Counted from the stretch's first letter, positions 7,896 to 22,148 are shown. The stretch: 64,000 nt of DNA from Alphaproteobacteria bacterium (GCA_030739735.1 JASLYQ010000004.1:62001-126000), one strand, 5' to 3'. Notes: generated from the letters alone by a model not told the origin. Program-made: numbers and translations.

Positions 7896-9428
7896 TTATG
7901 AATGCAGATCCTCGACCTTATGGCGGATAGTAATCTCAAGCGTCGGCTGCGTGAAATAGCGATAGACCAGCGTGCCGTCTTCCAAGTCGGCGCCTTCGAT
8001 CAGATCTTTCTCGGTGTAGTAATTCTGGCTGAACGTCCAGGGCTCGCGGTCGCCCTGCTTTGGCATGATGTGCATCTTGCGTGTCAGGTAGCCGGCATTG
8101 AAATTTTCGGGGTCGATGAAGGGCAGCGCTGACATGTCGTGGTCTTCCTCGCGCAGCTCGGCCGTGACGACATCGGCACCGATCGCGTCCATATGCTTTA
8201 GCAGGCGGCAGACGAAGCCGCAGACTAGGTCGGCGCGCATCGTCCAGTTGGTGCGCAGGTAGCCGAATACCCAGGCCATGTTTGGTACGCCGCTGAAGAG
8301 AATCCCGTGGTGGCCGAAGCACTGCGAGAAATCAAGCGGCTCGCCGTCGATGACGAAGGGAATGTCGCCCAGTGCCGAGAGATTGAAGCCGGTTGCGGTC
8401 ACGATGATGTCCGCTCGCAATTCCTTACCGGATTTCAGCAGAATGCCGCTTTCAGTAAAGGTCTCGATGTGGTCGGTCACGACTGAGGCCTTGCCGGCAC
8501 GAATCCCTTTGAAGAGGTCACCATCTGGTACAACCGCGAGGCGCTGGCGCCAAGGCCGATAACTCGGATTGAAATGGGTGTCGACGTCATAGTCGGGGCC
8601 GAGATAGGCGCGCACGCCGTCCATCAGTTCCTTGCGTAGTGCCTCTGGCTCTTCGAAAGAGCGACGGGTAGTAGTCCGCTGCTCCAGCAGTACGCTGCGC
8701 CGCACGATTTCATGTGTCCATTCCTCGGGGATGTCGAGTTGGCGCATCATTTCCGCGACTTCGTTGACGTTGGGCTTGGGGTAGAAATAGGTGGGCGAGC
8801 GCTGCAGCATGGTGACATGCGCAGCCTTCTCGGTCATCGCCGGAATGAGGGTCGCGGCGGTTGCGCCTGAGCCGATTACAACAACGGTCTTGTCTTCGTA
8901 ATCGAGGTCTTCTGGCCAGGTTTGCGGGTGCACGACCGGTCCCTGGAAGAGTTCTCTCCCGGGGAATTCTGGCGTATACCCTTCGTGGTGGTGATAGTAT
9001 CCCTGACACATCCAAAGGAAGTTGCAGGTAAACTGCGCGGTCTTGCCACCCTCACCATGCCGCACGTCGAGCGTCCAGCAGCGATCCCCACTCGACCAGA
9101 CTGCGGCGGTGACCGCATGCCGAAAGCGGATATGGCGGCGGATATCCTGCTCATCGAGCACCTCGTTGAGGTAGGCCAGGATCTCGGGCGCCGTGGCGAT
9201 GGGTGGGCCTGACCAGGGCTTCCATTTGTAGCCGAAGGTATAAAGATCGCTATCCGAGCGAATGCCCGGAAATTTATGCGTCAGCCAAGTACCGCCGAAG
9301 CTTTCCTGGCTCTCCAACAGGGTAAAACGCCGCGCTGGGAAATGCTGTTGCAGGTGATAGGCGGCATCGATGCCGGAGATCCCGGCGCCGACGATCAGAA
9401 TGTCGAAGTGTTCAGTAGAAGTCGTCAC
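7896..9428 (-). CDS. Flavin monooxygenase of Baeyer-Villiger type
   Basis: 510 residues. Two Rossmann motifs are present: GAGISG (residues 14-19, FAD) and GSGATA (186-191, NADPH). Between them is the Baeyer-Villiger signature FQGPVVHPQTWP (residues 161-172), a full match to FxGxxxHxxxWP. Such enzymes insert oxygen next to a ketone to give esters or lactones; some act on S or N atoms. ATG 9428 sets the FAD motif at the normal distance from the N-terminus. It stands alone on the reverse strand with gaps on both sides. With the nitronate monooxygenase it extends the oxidative catabolism theme of this end of the window; the substrate is unknown. Confidence 0.85.
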   Translation of the reverse strand: MTTSTEHFDILIVGAGISGIDAAYHLQQHFPARRFTLLESQESFGGTWLTHKFPGIRSDSDLYTFGYKWKPWSGPPIATAPEILAYLNEVLDEQDIRRHIRFRHAVTAAVWSSGDRCWTLDVRHGEGGKTAQFTCNFLWMCQGYYHHHEGYTPEFPGRELFQGPVVHPQTWPEDLDYEDKTVVVIGSGATAATLIPAMTEKAAHVTMLQRSPTYFYPKPNVNEVAEMMRQLDIPEEWTHEIVRRSVLLEQRTTTRRSFEEPEALRKELMDGVRAYLGPDYDVDTHFNPSYRPWRQRLAVVPDGDLFKGIRAGKASVVTDHIETFTESGILLKSGKELRADIIVTATGFNLSALGDIPFVIDGEPLDFSQCFGHHGILFSGVPNMAWVFGYLRTNWTMRADLVCGFVCRLLKHMDAIGADVVTAELREEDHDMSALPFIDPENFNAGYLTRKMHIMPKQGDREPWTFSQNYYTEKDLIEGADLEDGTLVYRYFTQPTLEITIRHKVEDLHS

Positions 9429-9861
9429 GGGTCTGCCTTTGGCTGCCTAGCTGACGCAAGCCTACACCATTGCAGAGGATGCGCATCATGTGGACTTGGA
9501 GCCCATCCCAATCGAATTGAATGCGCGTGCAGCCCCGTCGGTCCCTGTGGCGAGGTCCGGATTCCCCCGTGAAAACCAGGTTTAGAATGAGAGTTTACCG
9601 CAGTTTTGTGCGCTTTTTGAGCCAGAAGCTGCAAAATGTGCTTACCCTGTGCTAGCTTACGCGCTGGAGGAGACCTATCGGACGTCCGGGTGCTGGAAAC
9701 GCGGGGCAGAATAAAAACCTTGCCGGTGGCCCTGGAGGTGTGCGCGAATTCCGAAATCGGAGAGATTTGCGCCCGGTGCTGGCTCACGATTATTGCGCGT
9801 CCTTTGTGACGGCGGATCTCCGCCGTCATGGGCGGCACCGACCAATGGAGACGGAACAGGA
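9429..9861. other. gltB upstream region, no gene
   Basis: 433 bases between the divergent flavin monooxygenase and gltB. No coding stretch is convincing. The half nearest gltB should hold its promoter and leader, including an inverted repeat reported separately. No clear -35/-10 pair with proper spacing was found. Confidence 0.5.
9808..9827 (+). promoter_or_regulatory. Perfect inverted repeat in the gltB leader
   Basis: GACGGCGGA and TCCGCCGTC are exact inverted copies separated by two bases, 35 bases before the gltB start. It could be a dimeric operator or an mRNA hairpin in the leader. No T-run follows, so a plain terminator is unlikely. The role is inferred from position only. Confidence 0.4.
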
Positions 9862-14508
<4,647 letters not shown>

Positions 14509-14537
14509 TTCGCAGCGCCGGTCCGAAGGAATAGAAT

Positions 14538-15989
14538 ATGGGTAAGGTTACAGGATTCCTGGAATTCGAGCGCCACGATCGCGGCTACGAAGCGCTGGAA
14601 TTTCGTATCCAGAACTGGAACGAGTTCGTCAAGCCTCTTCCCGATGAGGAGTTGGGGCGACAAGCGGCACGCTGCATGTCCTGTGGTATTCCATATTGTC
14701 ATAATGGTTGCCCAGTCAATAATATGATTCCAGACTGGAACGATCTTGTCTATCGAGAGCAGCGAGCGACGGCGGTTACGGCGCTGCACTCGACAAATAA
14801 TTTTCCTGAGTTCACGGGACGTGTCTGCCCGGCACCGTGCGAAGCGGCGTGCACACTGAATATCGAAGACACGCCAGTCACCATCAAGACGATCGAATGC
14901 TCGATCGTTGACCATGGCTGGCGCGAGGGGTTGATCAAGCCGCAGGCGCCGGAGGCGAAGACCGGTAAGAAGATTGCAGTGGTTGGCTCCGGTCCGGCCG
15001 GACTTGCCTGTTCACAGCAACTCGCCCGCGTTGGGCACGGCGTTACCCTGTTCGAGAAGAACGATCGCATCGGTGGCTTGCTGCGCTACGGTATCCCCGA
15101 CTTCAAGCTGGAGAAGTGGCTGATCGACCGGCGCATCGAGCAGATGGCGGCCGAAGGTGTCACGTTTCGCACCGGTGTCGAAGTCGGTAAGGATGTTCCG
15201 ACCTACTCCTTATTAAGAGATTTTGATGCGGTCACCCTGACCAGTGGGTCCGAGCATCCGCGTGACCTGCAGGTCGAGGGGCGCGATCTAGACGGCATCC
15301 ATTTTGCTATGGAATTTCTCGTCCAGCAGAATAAGCGCGGCGCTGGAGACAGGGAGGACGTGGCGGCACCGAACGGCACACTGAGCGCCAAGGACAAGCA
15401 TGTCGTGGTGATCGGTGGCGGCGATACGGGATCCGACTGCATCGGTACTTCGCGGCGCCAGGGCGCGAAATCTATCATCCAACTCGAGATCATGCCGCGA
15501 CCACCGGAGAAGGAAGACAAGGCCATGACTTGGCCGGATTGGCCACTCAAGATGCGCACATCCTCGTCGCAGGAAGAGGGCGCTGAGCGCGACTGGTCCG
15601 TGGTCACCAAGCGCGCCGTTGGCACGAACGGTAAGGTCGAGGCGATAGAATGCGTGCGCGTTGAGTGGAGCAAGGATAACACCGGGCGCATGCAGATGGA
15701 CGAGGTCGAGGGCAGTCAGTTCCGCCTCGAGGCGGATCTGGTGTTGTTGGCCATGGGTTTTCTCGGCCCATGCCAAACAGGCATGGTCAGCCAGTCCGGT
15801 GTGGCGCTTGACCAGTGCGGTAATGTGCGAGCTGACACGGTTGACTATCGCACCTCGGTGGAGAAGGTGTTTGCTGCTGGCGACACGCGCCGCGGCCAGT
15901 CACTCGTCGTCTGGGCGATCCACGAAGGCCGTCAATGTGCGCGCGCTGTCGACGAGTATCTGATGGGCGCGAGCAGCCTGCCACGCTGA
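14538..15989 (+). CDS. gltD: Glutamate synthase (NADPH) small subunit
   Basis: 483 residues. It passes electrons from NADPH through FAD and [4Fe-4S] clusters to GltB. Near the N-terminus are the two cysteine clusters [15 protein letters not shown] and [11 protein letters not shown]. These are followed by the FAD Rossmann motif [16 protein letters not shown] and an NADPH motif [12 protein letters not shown], and the C-terminus has [24 protein letters not shown] upstream of ATG 14538 is the ribosome site. It is in an operon with gltB, and the next gene starts 15 bases later. Confidence 0.97.
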   Translation: MGKVTGFLEFERHDRGYEALEFRIQNWNEFVKPLPDEELGRQAARCMSCGIPYCHNGCPVNNMIPDWNDLVYREQRATAVTALHSTNNFPEFTGRVCPAPCEAACTLNIEDTPVTIKTIECSIVDHGWREGLIKPQAPEAKTGKKIAVVGSGPAGLACSQQLARVGHGVTLFEKNDRIGGLLRYGIPDFKLEKWLIDRRIEQMAAEGVTFRTGVEVGKDVPTYSLLRDFDAVTLTSGSEHPRDLQVEGRDLDGIHFAMEFLVQQNKRGAGDREDVAAPNGTLSAKDKHVVVIGGGDTGSDCIGTSRRQGAKSIIQLEIMPRPPEKEDKAMTWPDWPLKMRTSSSQEEGAERDWSVVTKRAVGTNGKVEAIECVRVEWSKDNTGRMQMDEVEGSQFRLEADLVLLAMGFLGPCQTGMVSQSGVALDQCGNVRADTVDYRTSVEKVFAAGDTRRGQSLVVWAIHEGRQCARAVDEYLMGASSLPR

Positions 15990-16004
15990 CCGGGGAGTGT
16001 CATC

Positions 16005-16874
16005 TTGGTGGCATGGTCGTTCGAGCCACTGCATAATGAGTTTGGCGCCCGTGTTTGGGGCATCGATCTCGGCGCGCCGCTCTCGGATGTGGCGGTGGCG
16101 AAGTTGCATGCGGCGGTCGACAAATACTCCTTCCTTTGCTTCTCGGGCCAGGACTTCGATGACGAGCGGCAGCTCGCGCTGACTCGGGCGCTGGGCGAAC
16201 CGGAGCCCAATCACCTTAAACTCGGTCAACTCGGCGTGGTCGATTATTTTGGCACCATCGGCAATGTCGAGGACGATGGCACGGCGCTCGACAATGACCA
16301 CATCAAGATAGTTCGCCTGACAGGCAACAATATGTGGCATTCGGATTCGTCATTCCGCTCCGTGCCTAGCTATGTCTCGATCATGGGCGTCTACGAAGTG
16401 CCATCCGAAGGCGGCGAGACGCTGTTCGTTAGCGCGCGGGCGGCCTACGCACGGCTCGGCGAGGACAAGAAGCGCGCTATCGACACGCTGCATGCGATCC
16501 ACGACTATGTCTTTTCGCGCAGCAAGGTTGGGCCCGACGCGGTAACTCCGTCGCATGCCGCTTCCGTACCGCCGGTGGAGCAGAAGCTGGTGCGCAGCAA
16601 TCCGCGCCACGGCCATAAGAATTACTATGTTGGCTCCCACGCCAAGACCATTGTTGGCTGGTCTGAGGCGAACAGTCGCGCCCTGCTCGATGATCTGCTG
16701 GCGCGGGCGACCGGAGAAGAGCACATCCTCACCCACGCCTGGCTACCCGGCGAAGTGGTCATCTGGGACAACCGTTGTCTGCTGCATCGCGGCAGCGGCT
16801 ATGACGCGGATACTCAGCGCCGTTTGATGCGCCAGACCCGTGTCACCGGCGCCTGCAACACCCTGAAAGAGTGA
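16005..16874 (+). CDS. Fe(II)/2-oxoglutarate dioxygenase, TauD/TfdA family
   Basis: 289 residues. The iron facial triad is visible: His112 and Asp114 in NNMWHSDSSF and His261 in LLHRGSGYDADT; a following Arg (about 272-273) would bind 2-oxoglutarate. Family members hydroxylate taurine, 2,4-D and related acids, releasing aldehyde or phenol; the substrate here is unknown. The start is TTG 16005 or GTG 16008, both after GGGGAG at 15992-15997; no ATG is available. It lies 15 bases after gltD and is probably co-transcribed, an unusual partner for glutamate synthase. It converges with plsY three bases away. Confidence 0.82.
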   Translation: MVAWSFEPLHNEFGARVWGIDLGAPLSDVAVAKLHAAVDKYSFLCFSGQDFDDERQLALTRALGEPEPNHLKLGQLGVVDYFGTIGNVEDDGTALDNDHIKIVRLTGNNMWHSDSSFRSVPSYVSIMGVYEVPSEGGETLFVSARAAYARLGEDKKRAIDTLHAIHDYVFSRSKVGPDAVTPSHAASVPPVEQKLVRSNPRHGHKNYYVGSHAKTIVGWSEANSRALLDDLLARATGEEHILTHAWLPGEVVIWDNRCLLHRGSGYDADTQRRLMRQTRVTGACNTLKE

Positions 16875-16877
16875 TCA

Positions 16878-17537
16878 TCAGTCCTTGTGCTGGCCGATGC
16901 GCGGCTCCTGGCCCGTGATGAGGCGGCGGATATTGCCATGGTGGCGTAGTAGTACCAGCACTGCGAGCATTGCAAAGAGTTCGATATGCTGGGGCTCGCC
17001 TGGCAGCCAATAGGGTAGGTCGCCATCGCGCTGTAACCAGAGCATGCCGGCGAGCAGCGGCGGGGTCGCGACGATCGAGACCATTGAGGCGAGCGAGGAG
17101 AAGCGGAACAAAGCGGCCATAGCTAGCCAGGCGAGCGCCGAGGCGAGGGCCACCGGCCAGGCCAGGGCAGCGATCACGCCCAGCACTGTCGCCACGCCCT
17201 TACCCCCACGAAAGCGAAGCCAAACCGGAAACATGTGGCCGAGCACGGCGAACAGTCCGGCCACGACCGCGGCATCCGGACCCCAATAACCTGCAGCGCG
17301 TGTGCTAAACCAGCCCTTGCCGGCATCAAGCAGCAGCGTTAGCGCGGCCAGGCGCTTGTTGCCCGTCCGCAACACGTTAGTAGCGCCGATATTGCCCGAA
17401 CCAATCTCACGGATGTCGCCGTGGCCGGCGAGGCGCGCCAGCAACATTCCGAAGGGTATAGAGCCGATCAGATAGGCGACAAGCGCAGTGATATAAAGCG
17501 GCCAGGTATAGGCTAAGCCTCCGAGTGGGTCAGGCAC
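16878..17537 (-). CDS. plsY: Acyl-phosphate:glycerol-3-phosphate acyltransferase PlsY
   Basis: 219 residues, an integral membrane protein that transfers acyl groups from acyl phosphate to glycerol-3-phosphate, the first step of phospholipid synthesis. Family signatures are YLIGSIPFG at the first helix, GSGNIGATNVLR and FRGGKGVATVLG, with several hydrophobic helices between. A GTG start at 17537 is required. It lies two bases downstream of pyrC in a reverse-strand run ruvX-(AEC)-pyrB-pyrC-plsY, a common alphaproteobacterial order. Confidence 0.93.
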   Translation of the reverse strand: MPDPLGGLAYTWPLYITALVAYLIGSIPFGMLLARLAGHGDIREIGSGNIGATNVLRTGNKRLAALTLLLDAGKGWFSTRAAGYWGPDAAVVAGLFAVLGHMFPVWLRFRGGKGVATVLGVIAALAWPVALASALAWLAMAALFRFSSLASMVSIVATPPLLAGMLWLQRDGDLPYWLPGEPQHIELFAMLAVLVLLRHHGNIRRLITGQEPRIGQHKD

Positions 17538-17539
17538 CC

Positions 17540-18859
17540 TCAGGTCTTCTCTGTCGCGTCGTAGACAGTGCGTCCGCGCACCATCGTGCGTAGCACTCGG
17601 CCCTGCACAGGGTGGTCGTCATAGGGCGCGTTGAGAGATTTGCTTCGCAGCCTGTCGACATCGATAGTCCAGGGCGTGTTGAGGTCGAACAGCACCAAAT
17701 CGGCTGGTGCGCTTGCCGAGAGTCTGCCTTGCTCGAGGCCCAAGAGTCGTGCGGGTGTAGCGCTTAGCCGTGTGAAGAGCGTCGGCAGCGTCATGTGGCC
17801 GCCATGCACTAGGGCAAGCGCCAGCGGCAGCATGGTCTCAAGCCCGATAATGCCGAATGCGGCCTGGGCAAAGGTGGTGCGCTTGGAATCCTGGTCGTGT
17901 GGTGCATGGTCACTGACGATGGCGTCGATGGTGCCGTCCGCCAGCCCTTCCACCATGGCAATGCGGTCGGCTTCAGAGCGCAGTGGCGGCTGCACCTTGG
18001 CGAATGTGCGGTAGTCCTCGCAAGCAGATTCGTTGAGCGTGAAATAGTGCGGCGCCGTGGCGCAGGTCACGGGCAGGCCGCGCGCCTTGGCCCGGCGCAC
18101 AGCGTCCACGGCGGCGGCGGTCGACAGATGGGCCACGTGATACGGCGCGCCGGTGTGTTCGACTAGGCACAGGTCGCGCTCGACGATAATCACCTCGGCC
18201 TCGGCCGGAATGCCGGTGAGGCCGAGGCGTGTCGCCAACTCGCCGTCGTTCATCACGCCGTCGGCGGTTAGCGTTATGTCCTCGGGGTGCTGCATCACGA
18301 GCTTGCCGAAGGGTTTGGCATAGGTCAGCGCGCGGCGCATGACGCGGCTGTTCATGACCGTGCGATGGGCATCACTGAAGCCCACTGCGCCGGCTTCTGC
18401 CAGCAGTCCGATCTCGGTTAGCTCCACACCTTCGAGGTCGCGGGTGATGGCGGCGATGGGGTAGATCTTGACGATCGAGGTCTCACGCGCCCGTCTGGCA
18501 ATGAACTCGATCAGGGCGATCTGGTCGATAACCGGCTCAGTGTTGGGCATGCAGGCAATACTGGTGACGCCGCCCGCTGCTGCTGCCCTGCTAGCGCTTG
18601 CCAGCGTCTCCTTGTGCTCGGCACCTGGCTCGCGCAGATGCGCGCGCATATCGACCAGCCCCGGCGCTAGGCACGCACCTGCGCAATCGACGACCGCCGC
18701 ATCCTCGGGCAGGCCGTCCGCGAATAGCTTTGGACCGACATCGGCGATGTGGCGGTCGTCAGTCAGAAGCTCGCCCGGTGCATTGAGCCCGCTTGCGCCA
18801 TCGATGAGGTGCGCGTTGATATAGGCGACGCGCCCGTGGCGCCGATCGTCGTCGCTCAC
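17540..18859 (-). CDS. pyrC: Dihydroorotase-like PyrC, class I, with an altered metal-site histidine
   Basis: 439 residues of the amidohydrolase fold. Active dihydroorotases open the barrel with a His-x-His pair before LREPG; here the sequence reads [10 protein letters not shown], so Arg72 replaces the first histidine while His74 remains. Other metal-site pieces ([18 protein letters not shown]) look intact. Some bacteria carry a catalytically silent PyrC-like partner (PyrC'/PyrX) beside pyrB that holds aspartate transcarbamoylase together, and this gene could be one; alternatively it is a variant active enzyme. The GTG start at 18859 overlaps the pyrB stop by four bases (GTGA), so the two are translationally coupled. 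Confidence 0.85.
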   Translation of the reverse strand: MSDDDRRHGRVAYINAHLIDGASGLNAPGELLTDDRHIADVGPKLFADGLPEDAAVVDCAGACLAPGLVDMRAHLREPGAEHKETLASASRAAAAGGVTSIACMPNTEPVIDQIALIEFIARRARETSIVKIYPIAAITRDLEGVELTEIGLLAEAGAVGFSDAHRTVMNSRVMRRALTYAKPFGKLVMQHPEDITLTADGVMNDGELATRLGLTGIPAEAEVIIVERDLCLVEHTGAPYHVAHLSTAAAVDAVRRAKARGLPVTCATAPHYFTLNESACEDYRTFAKVQPPLRSEADRIAMVEGLADGTIDAIVSDHAPHDQDSKRTTFAQAAFGIIGLETMLPLALALVHGGHMTLPTLFTRLSATPARLLGLEQGRLSASAPADLVLFDLNTPWTIDVDRLRSKSLNAPYDDHPVQGRVLRTMVRGRTVYDATEKT

Positions 18860-19821
18860 GTTTCGCCTCCGTGCACGAGGATATCGAGGCAGGCCATGCG
18901 CACTGCCACGCCAAGCTCCACCTGGTCGAGAATGACACTGTGAGTGAGGTCGTCGGCGAGCCGGCTGTCAATTTCCACCCCGCGGTTCATTGGTCCCGGA
19001 TGCATGACTAGGGCATCGGGCTTGGCGTGCGCCAGCTTGTCCTCGTCGAGTCCCCAGAAGTGGAAGTATTCGCGGATCGAGGGCACGTATGAGCCTTTCA
19101 TGCGCTCGGTCTGCAAGCGCAGCATCATCACGATATCGCAACCTTCCAGCCCCGCGCACATGTCGTGGAAGACCTCGACGCCGAGACGCTCGACCGCGGG
19201 TGGTAGCAGGGTCGGTGGCACGATTAGGCGCACTCGTGCGCCCATGATATCGAGCAGATGGATGTTGGAGCGGGCGACGCGGCTGTGGCGAATATCGCCG
19301 CAGATTGCCACCGTCAGGCCGCCGAGCTTGCCGCGCCGGCGGCGGATGGTCAGGGCGTCGAGCAGGGCCTGGGTAGGATGCTCGTGGCTGCCGTCGCCGG
19401 CATTGATGACAGCGCATTCGATCTTTTCCGACAACAGCTTGGCGGCGCCTGAATCGCCGTGGCGCACGACCAAGGCATCGGGATGCATGGCGTTCAGCGT
19501 CATCGCCGTGTCGAGCAACGTCTCGCCTTTTTTGATGGCGCTGGAATACGCTTGCATGTTGATGACATCAGCGCCGAGGCGCTTGCCGGCAAGCTCGAAA
19601 GAGGTGCGCGTGCGCGTCGAGCTTTCGAAAAACAGGTTGATCAGTGTACGTCCGTGCAGGCGGTCCAGCTTTTTGGCAGCTTTGCGATTGAGTGCAGCAT
19701 AGGATTCCGCAAGGTCGAGAATGTGCTCGATCTCTGCTGCGCTCATTCCGGCAATGCCGAGAAGATGCGACTGTACGCTAGCTATGGTACGATCCGATAG
19801 TGGCATCAAAACGCTGATCAT
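18856..19821 (-). CDS. pyrB: Aspartate carbamoyltransferase catalytic subunit
   Basis: About 316-321 residues. It condenses carbamoyl phosphate with aspartate, the committed step of pyrimidine synthesis. The carbamoyl-phosphate loop [15 protein letters not shown], the [12 protein letters not shown] stretch and the aspartate-loop region LRLQTERM are all present. The frame stays open far upstream, but that part is the ruined transporter described next. The start is ATG 19821 or ATG 19806; an AAGGG sits one base before the first, so neither has ideal spacing. It overlaps pyrC. Confidence 0.95.
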   Translation of the reverse strand: MISVLMPLSDRTIASVQSHLLGIAGMSAAEIEHILDLAESYAALNRKAAKKLDRLHGRTLINLFFESSTRTRTSFELAGKRLGADVINMQAYSSAIKKGETLLDTAMTLNAMHPDALVVRHGDSGAAKLLSEKIECAVINAGDGSHEHPTQALLDALTIRRRRGKLGGLTVAICGDIRHSRVARSNIHLLDIMGARVRLIVPPTLLPPAVERLGVEVFHDMCAGLEGCDIVMMLRLQTERMKGSYVPSIREYFHFWGLDEDKLAHAKPDALVMHPGPMNRGVEIDSRLADDLTHSVILDQVELGVAVRMACLDILVHGGET

Positions 19822-19859
19822 ACCCTTCGTTTGCGCGAGGGCAAGCCGGCAAACACGCT

Positions 19860-20285
19860 TTAGTCGAAAAGTTCCCGCCACATCTGCGGTGTGGTCGCGG
19901 TAAGCATGGTGATAACGCTGAGCATGATCCCCCATCAGCGGTGCGTTGCCGCTCATCTGCCGCGCCATCAGATAGGTTACAGGCGAACCGGGCGGCGCGG
20001 CGAAAAGCAGCAGGACGGTAGCGGCCTGCTGAAACCGAGTGCGCGGCCGACCCGGAGTCCGACGAGCGACAGCATCAGCACAGCGCCCACAATCGCCATG
20101 ATGGTCGGACCAAGGTCCAGCCTGCCGAACGGCGCGCGTGAGGCGGTCGTCCGGGAACAGCAGGAAATAAATCAGACGCTCGAGAGGATACCAGACACCG
20201 TCGCTGGGAAGTCGATGCGCAGTAATCCGGACCCAAACGGGGTCAGGGTGAAAATCGGCAGCAGCGCCGCCAGAGGCGGCATCAT
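19860..20285 (-). pseudogene. Ruined AEC (auxin efflux carrier) family transporter
   Basis: Pieces of one membrane transporter lie in different frames. The N-terminal piece reads [20 protein letters not shown], then [13 protein letters not shown], then in a shifted frame [20 protein letters not shown]. After a large internal gap the C-terminal piece [19 protein letters not shown] continues, after one more shift, as [17 protein letters not shown] up to a TAA at 19860-19862. AEC carriers are about 310 residues; here only about 140 codons survive, with at least three frame changes and a big deletion. The original ATG (20285) overlaps the ruvX stop as ATGA, so it was once coupled to ruvX. Confidence 0.78.
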
Positions 20286-20758
20286 GCCGTTCTTGGGGCG
20301 CTGGCGGCAAGCGCGTCGAGAGCGCCCTGCAGAATATAGGCGGCGGCCATCTTGTCGACGAGCTCGGCCCGGCGCCGCCGCGACAGGTCGGCATCGAGCA
20401 AGGTGCGGGTCACGGCCTGGGTCGATAGCCGCTCGTCCCACAACAATAGCGGAAGGGGCACCGGCTTTGCTACATTAGTGGCGAAGGCGCGGGTCGACTG
20501 TGCCCGCGGGCCTTCGCTGCCGTTCATGTTGAGGGGAAGTCCCAGCACCAGACCTACGATCTCGTACTCACGGCAAATTATGCGCAGTTGCTTCGTATCC
20601 TTGGTGAATTTGGTCCGCCTCAGGGTCTCCATCGGCGTAGCCACAACGCGCCCGTGATCGGATAGCGCCAAGCCCACTGTCTTGGCTCCCAGATCGAGCC
20701 CGAGCAGACGTCCCGCAGGGAGCGCGTCGTCAAATGACTTCAGGTTGCTGAAGATCAT
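20282..20758 (-). CDS. ruvX: RuvX/YqgF, putative pre-16S rRNA nuclease
   Basis: 158 residues of the RNase H-like YqgF family, which finishes 16S rRNA 5' ends and was earlier proposed as a Holliday junction resolvase. Hallmarks are [17 protein letters not shown] (first acidic residue), [19 protein letters not shown] and [16 protein letters not shown], and a conserved Asp near [14 protein letters not shown]. It heads the reverse-strand run that includes pyrB and pyrC; the next reading frame is the dead transporter. Confidence 0.93.
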   Translation of the reverse strand: MIFSNLKSFDDALPAGRLLGLDLGAKTVGLALSDHGRVVATPMETLRRTKFTKDTKQLRIICREYEIVGLVLGLPLNMNGSEGPRAQSTRAFATNVAKPVPLPLLLWDERLSTQAVTRTLLDADLSRRRRAELVDKMAAAYILQGALDALAASAPRTA

Positions 20759-20792
20759 GCCGCCCTTATGCCCAGCAGCGGCAAAGAAAGAA

Positions 20793-20816
20793 AGCCCCGC
20801 ACCTAGGTGCGAGGCT
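20793..20816 (-). terminator. 24-base near-palindrome with T-tracts on the reverse strand
   Basis: AGCCCCGCACCT/AGGTGCGAGGCT forms a 12-base arm palindrome with one mismatch and a perfect CTAG-centred core. On the reverse strand it is followed by a CTTTCTTTCTTTGC tract, which looks like a terminator, yet it lies upstream of ruvX with no reverse-strand gene before it. It could be a leader attenuator or an operator. This is low certainty. Confidence 0.35.
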
Positions 20817-20992
20817 CAAAGTCGGATGCGAGATTCGAGTGGAGTGGAGACTTGGTACAGAGGACACTATGGATTCCACTCTACCATGCCCTTAACATGG
20901 GTTAAGTTGGAGCTAGTTTCCGCCTCTATGGCGGGGGGAAAGGGGACAAAATAACGAAAATCAAACAAAAATATGATCGCCGTGGCTTCGCC

Positions 20993-22144
20993 TTGGACAT
21001 GGGTGTGCCATATGGCGGTGACGATGGCGACCGCCCGTTCCGCTTTTTCGACAATCGTGAGAAGTACCTGCTTTTCGTGACAACCTGCAACGAGAAGTGG
21101 GTGATCGCCGAGCGCGTCGGCATGGAACTTGAGAAACTGGCGCCGCGCCCACCGGCCCTGCGCCTGTTCGATGCCGGCATGGGCGACGCTACGGTGCTGA
21201 CCAGAGTCATGCGCTGCGTTCATTTCTATTTTCCCGCGGTACCGGTTCTGGCGGTGGCCAAGGAGATCAGTGTTGAGGACGTGCGTCTCGGCCTGGAAAA
21301 GATGCCCGATCGTTTCGTCGAGCATCCCGAGACGGTGTTGGTGGTAACCAACATGCGATATTCGGAGGCACCAATGCTGCGCCCCGACGCCAGCCACGCC
21401 GGCGCCCTCAATTGGCACGAGGTAGCGCTGAGCGGCGATTCGGCCTACGAGTTCGACGAGCAGATCAAGGGCCTGCAGTCATTTATCGCCGATGGCTGGC
21501 GAGCACGCACGAGCGAGTCGTCCGGCAACCCGGTCTATGTGGTGCCGTCGGTAATGGTGATCTATCGCGAGGATCGGCGCTTCGTGCTCGATTCGGTGAT
21601 CCCGCGGCGCGGTAGCGAGTTGCCGGGTTACGATTTGGTCGTGGCCTCGCAGCCCTATCGTGCGCGCATGCCGGCCGAGGGCAAGGTAGGTACGGTTCTG
21701 GCGCCGCTGTCACGGGCACTAGCGCCGGGTGGGCGCATGATCGCCATCCAGTCTACCGGGCGCGATCCAGGCATGGAGATCATCCGTACCGTCTGGCCAG
21801 AAGAGGATCCTTTCCAAGTGTCGCGCCAGAAGTTGGTGGCGGCTCTGCGCCAGAATCTCGGTGAGGCAGCGAACGAGTTCCGCTTTCACGATTACCCGGA
21901 CCACCGCTCGGAGTTCCGCTTCAATTTGCAGTGTCTGCCCGGTGAGGTTGGCAACAATATCGGCACTTCGACACTGCTAGCGGCGTGGAACGCTGCGGTC
22001 TATGTGGCACAGATTGAGGACGTACGCTTGGCTGAGGTGCTGCGCTCCGATGCCTATTTGCAAGCCACCTGGGACGTGCTGCAGACTTATGGTGGGCTCT
22101 GGTTTGTCGACGAGAGCTTCGTCGTGGAGCGTTTACAGGTCTAA
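20993..22144 (+). CDS. SAM-dependent methyltransferase-like conserved protein, start uncertain
   Basis: About 380 residues. A Rossmann-like beginning, LRLFDAGMGDATVLTRVM, resembles SAM motif I, and a later LSRALAPGGRMIAIQSTGRD matches the post-motif region of methyltransferases. The C-terminal 150 residues are not recognised. No good start exists: TTG 20993 and ATG 20999 lack ribosome sites, and the same frame stays open upstream as KGDKITKIKQKYDRRGFALD. An ATG at 20928 would join that stretch if the G6 run at 20933-20938 were one base longer, so a frameshift or base-call error is possible. It converges with the MetF-like gene. Confidence 0.65.
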   Translation: MDMGVPYGGDDGDRPFRFFDNREKYLLFVTTCNEKWVIAERVGMELEKLAPRPPALRLFDAGMGDATVLTRVMRCVHFYFPAVPVLAVAKEISVEDVRLGLEKMPDRFVEHPETVLVVTNMRYSEAPMLRPDASHAGALNWHEVALSGDSAYEFDEQIKGLQSFIADGWRARTSESSGNPVYVVPSVMVIYREDRRFVLDSVIPRRGSELPGYDLVVASQPYRARMPAEGKVGTVLAPLSRALAPGGRMIAIQSTGRDPGMEIIRTVWPEEDPFQVSRQKLVAALRQNLGEAANEFRFHDYPDHRSEFRFNLQCLPGEVGNNIGTSTLLAAWNAAVYVAQIEDVRLAEVLRSDAYLQATWDVLQTYGGLWFVDESFVVERLQV

Positions 22145-22148
22145 TTGG

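Noticed and set aside
19822-20394. 190-residue N-terminal extension of PyrB
   Set aside because: The sequence is a Pro/Arg-rich frame-shadow of a ruined AEC transporter; PyrB starts near 19806-19821 by family length.
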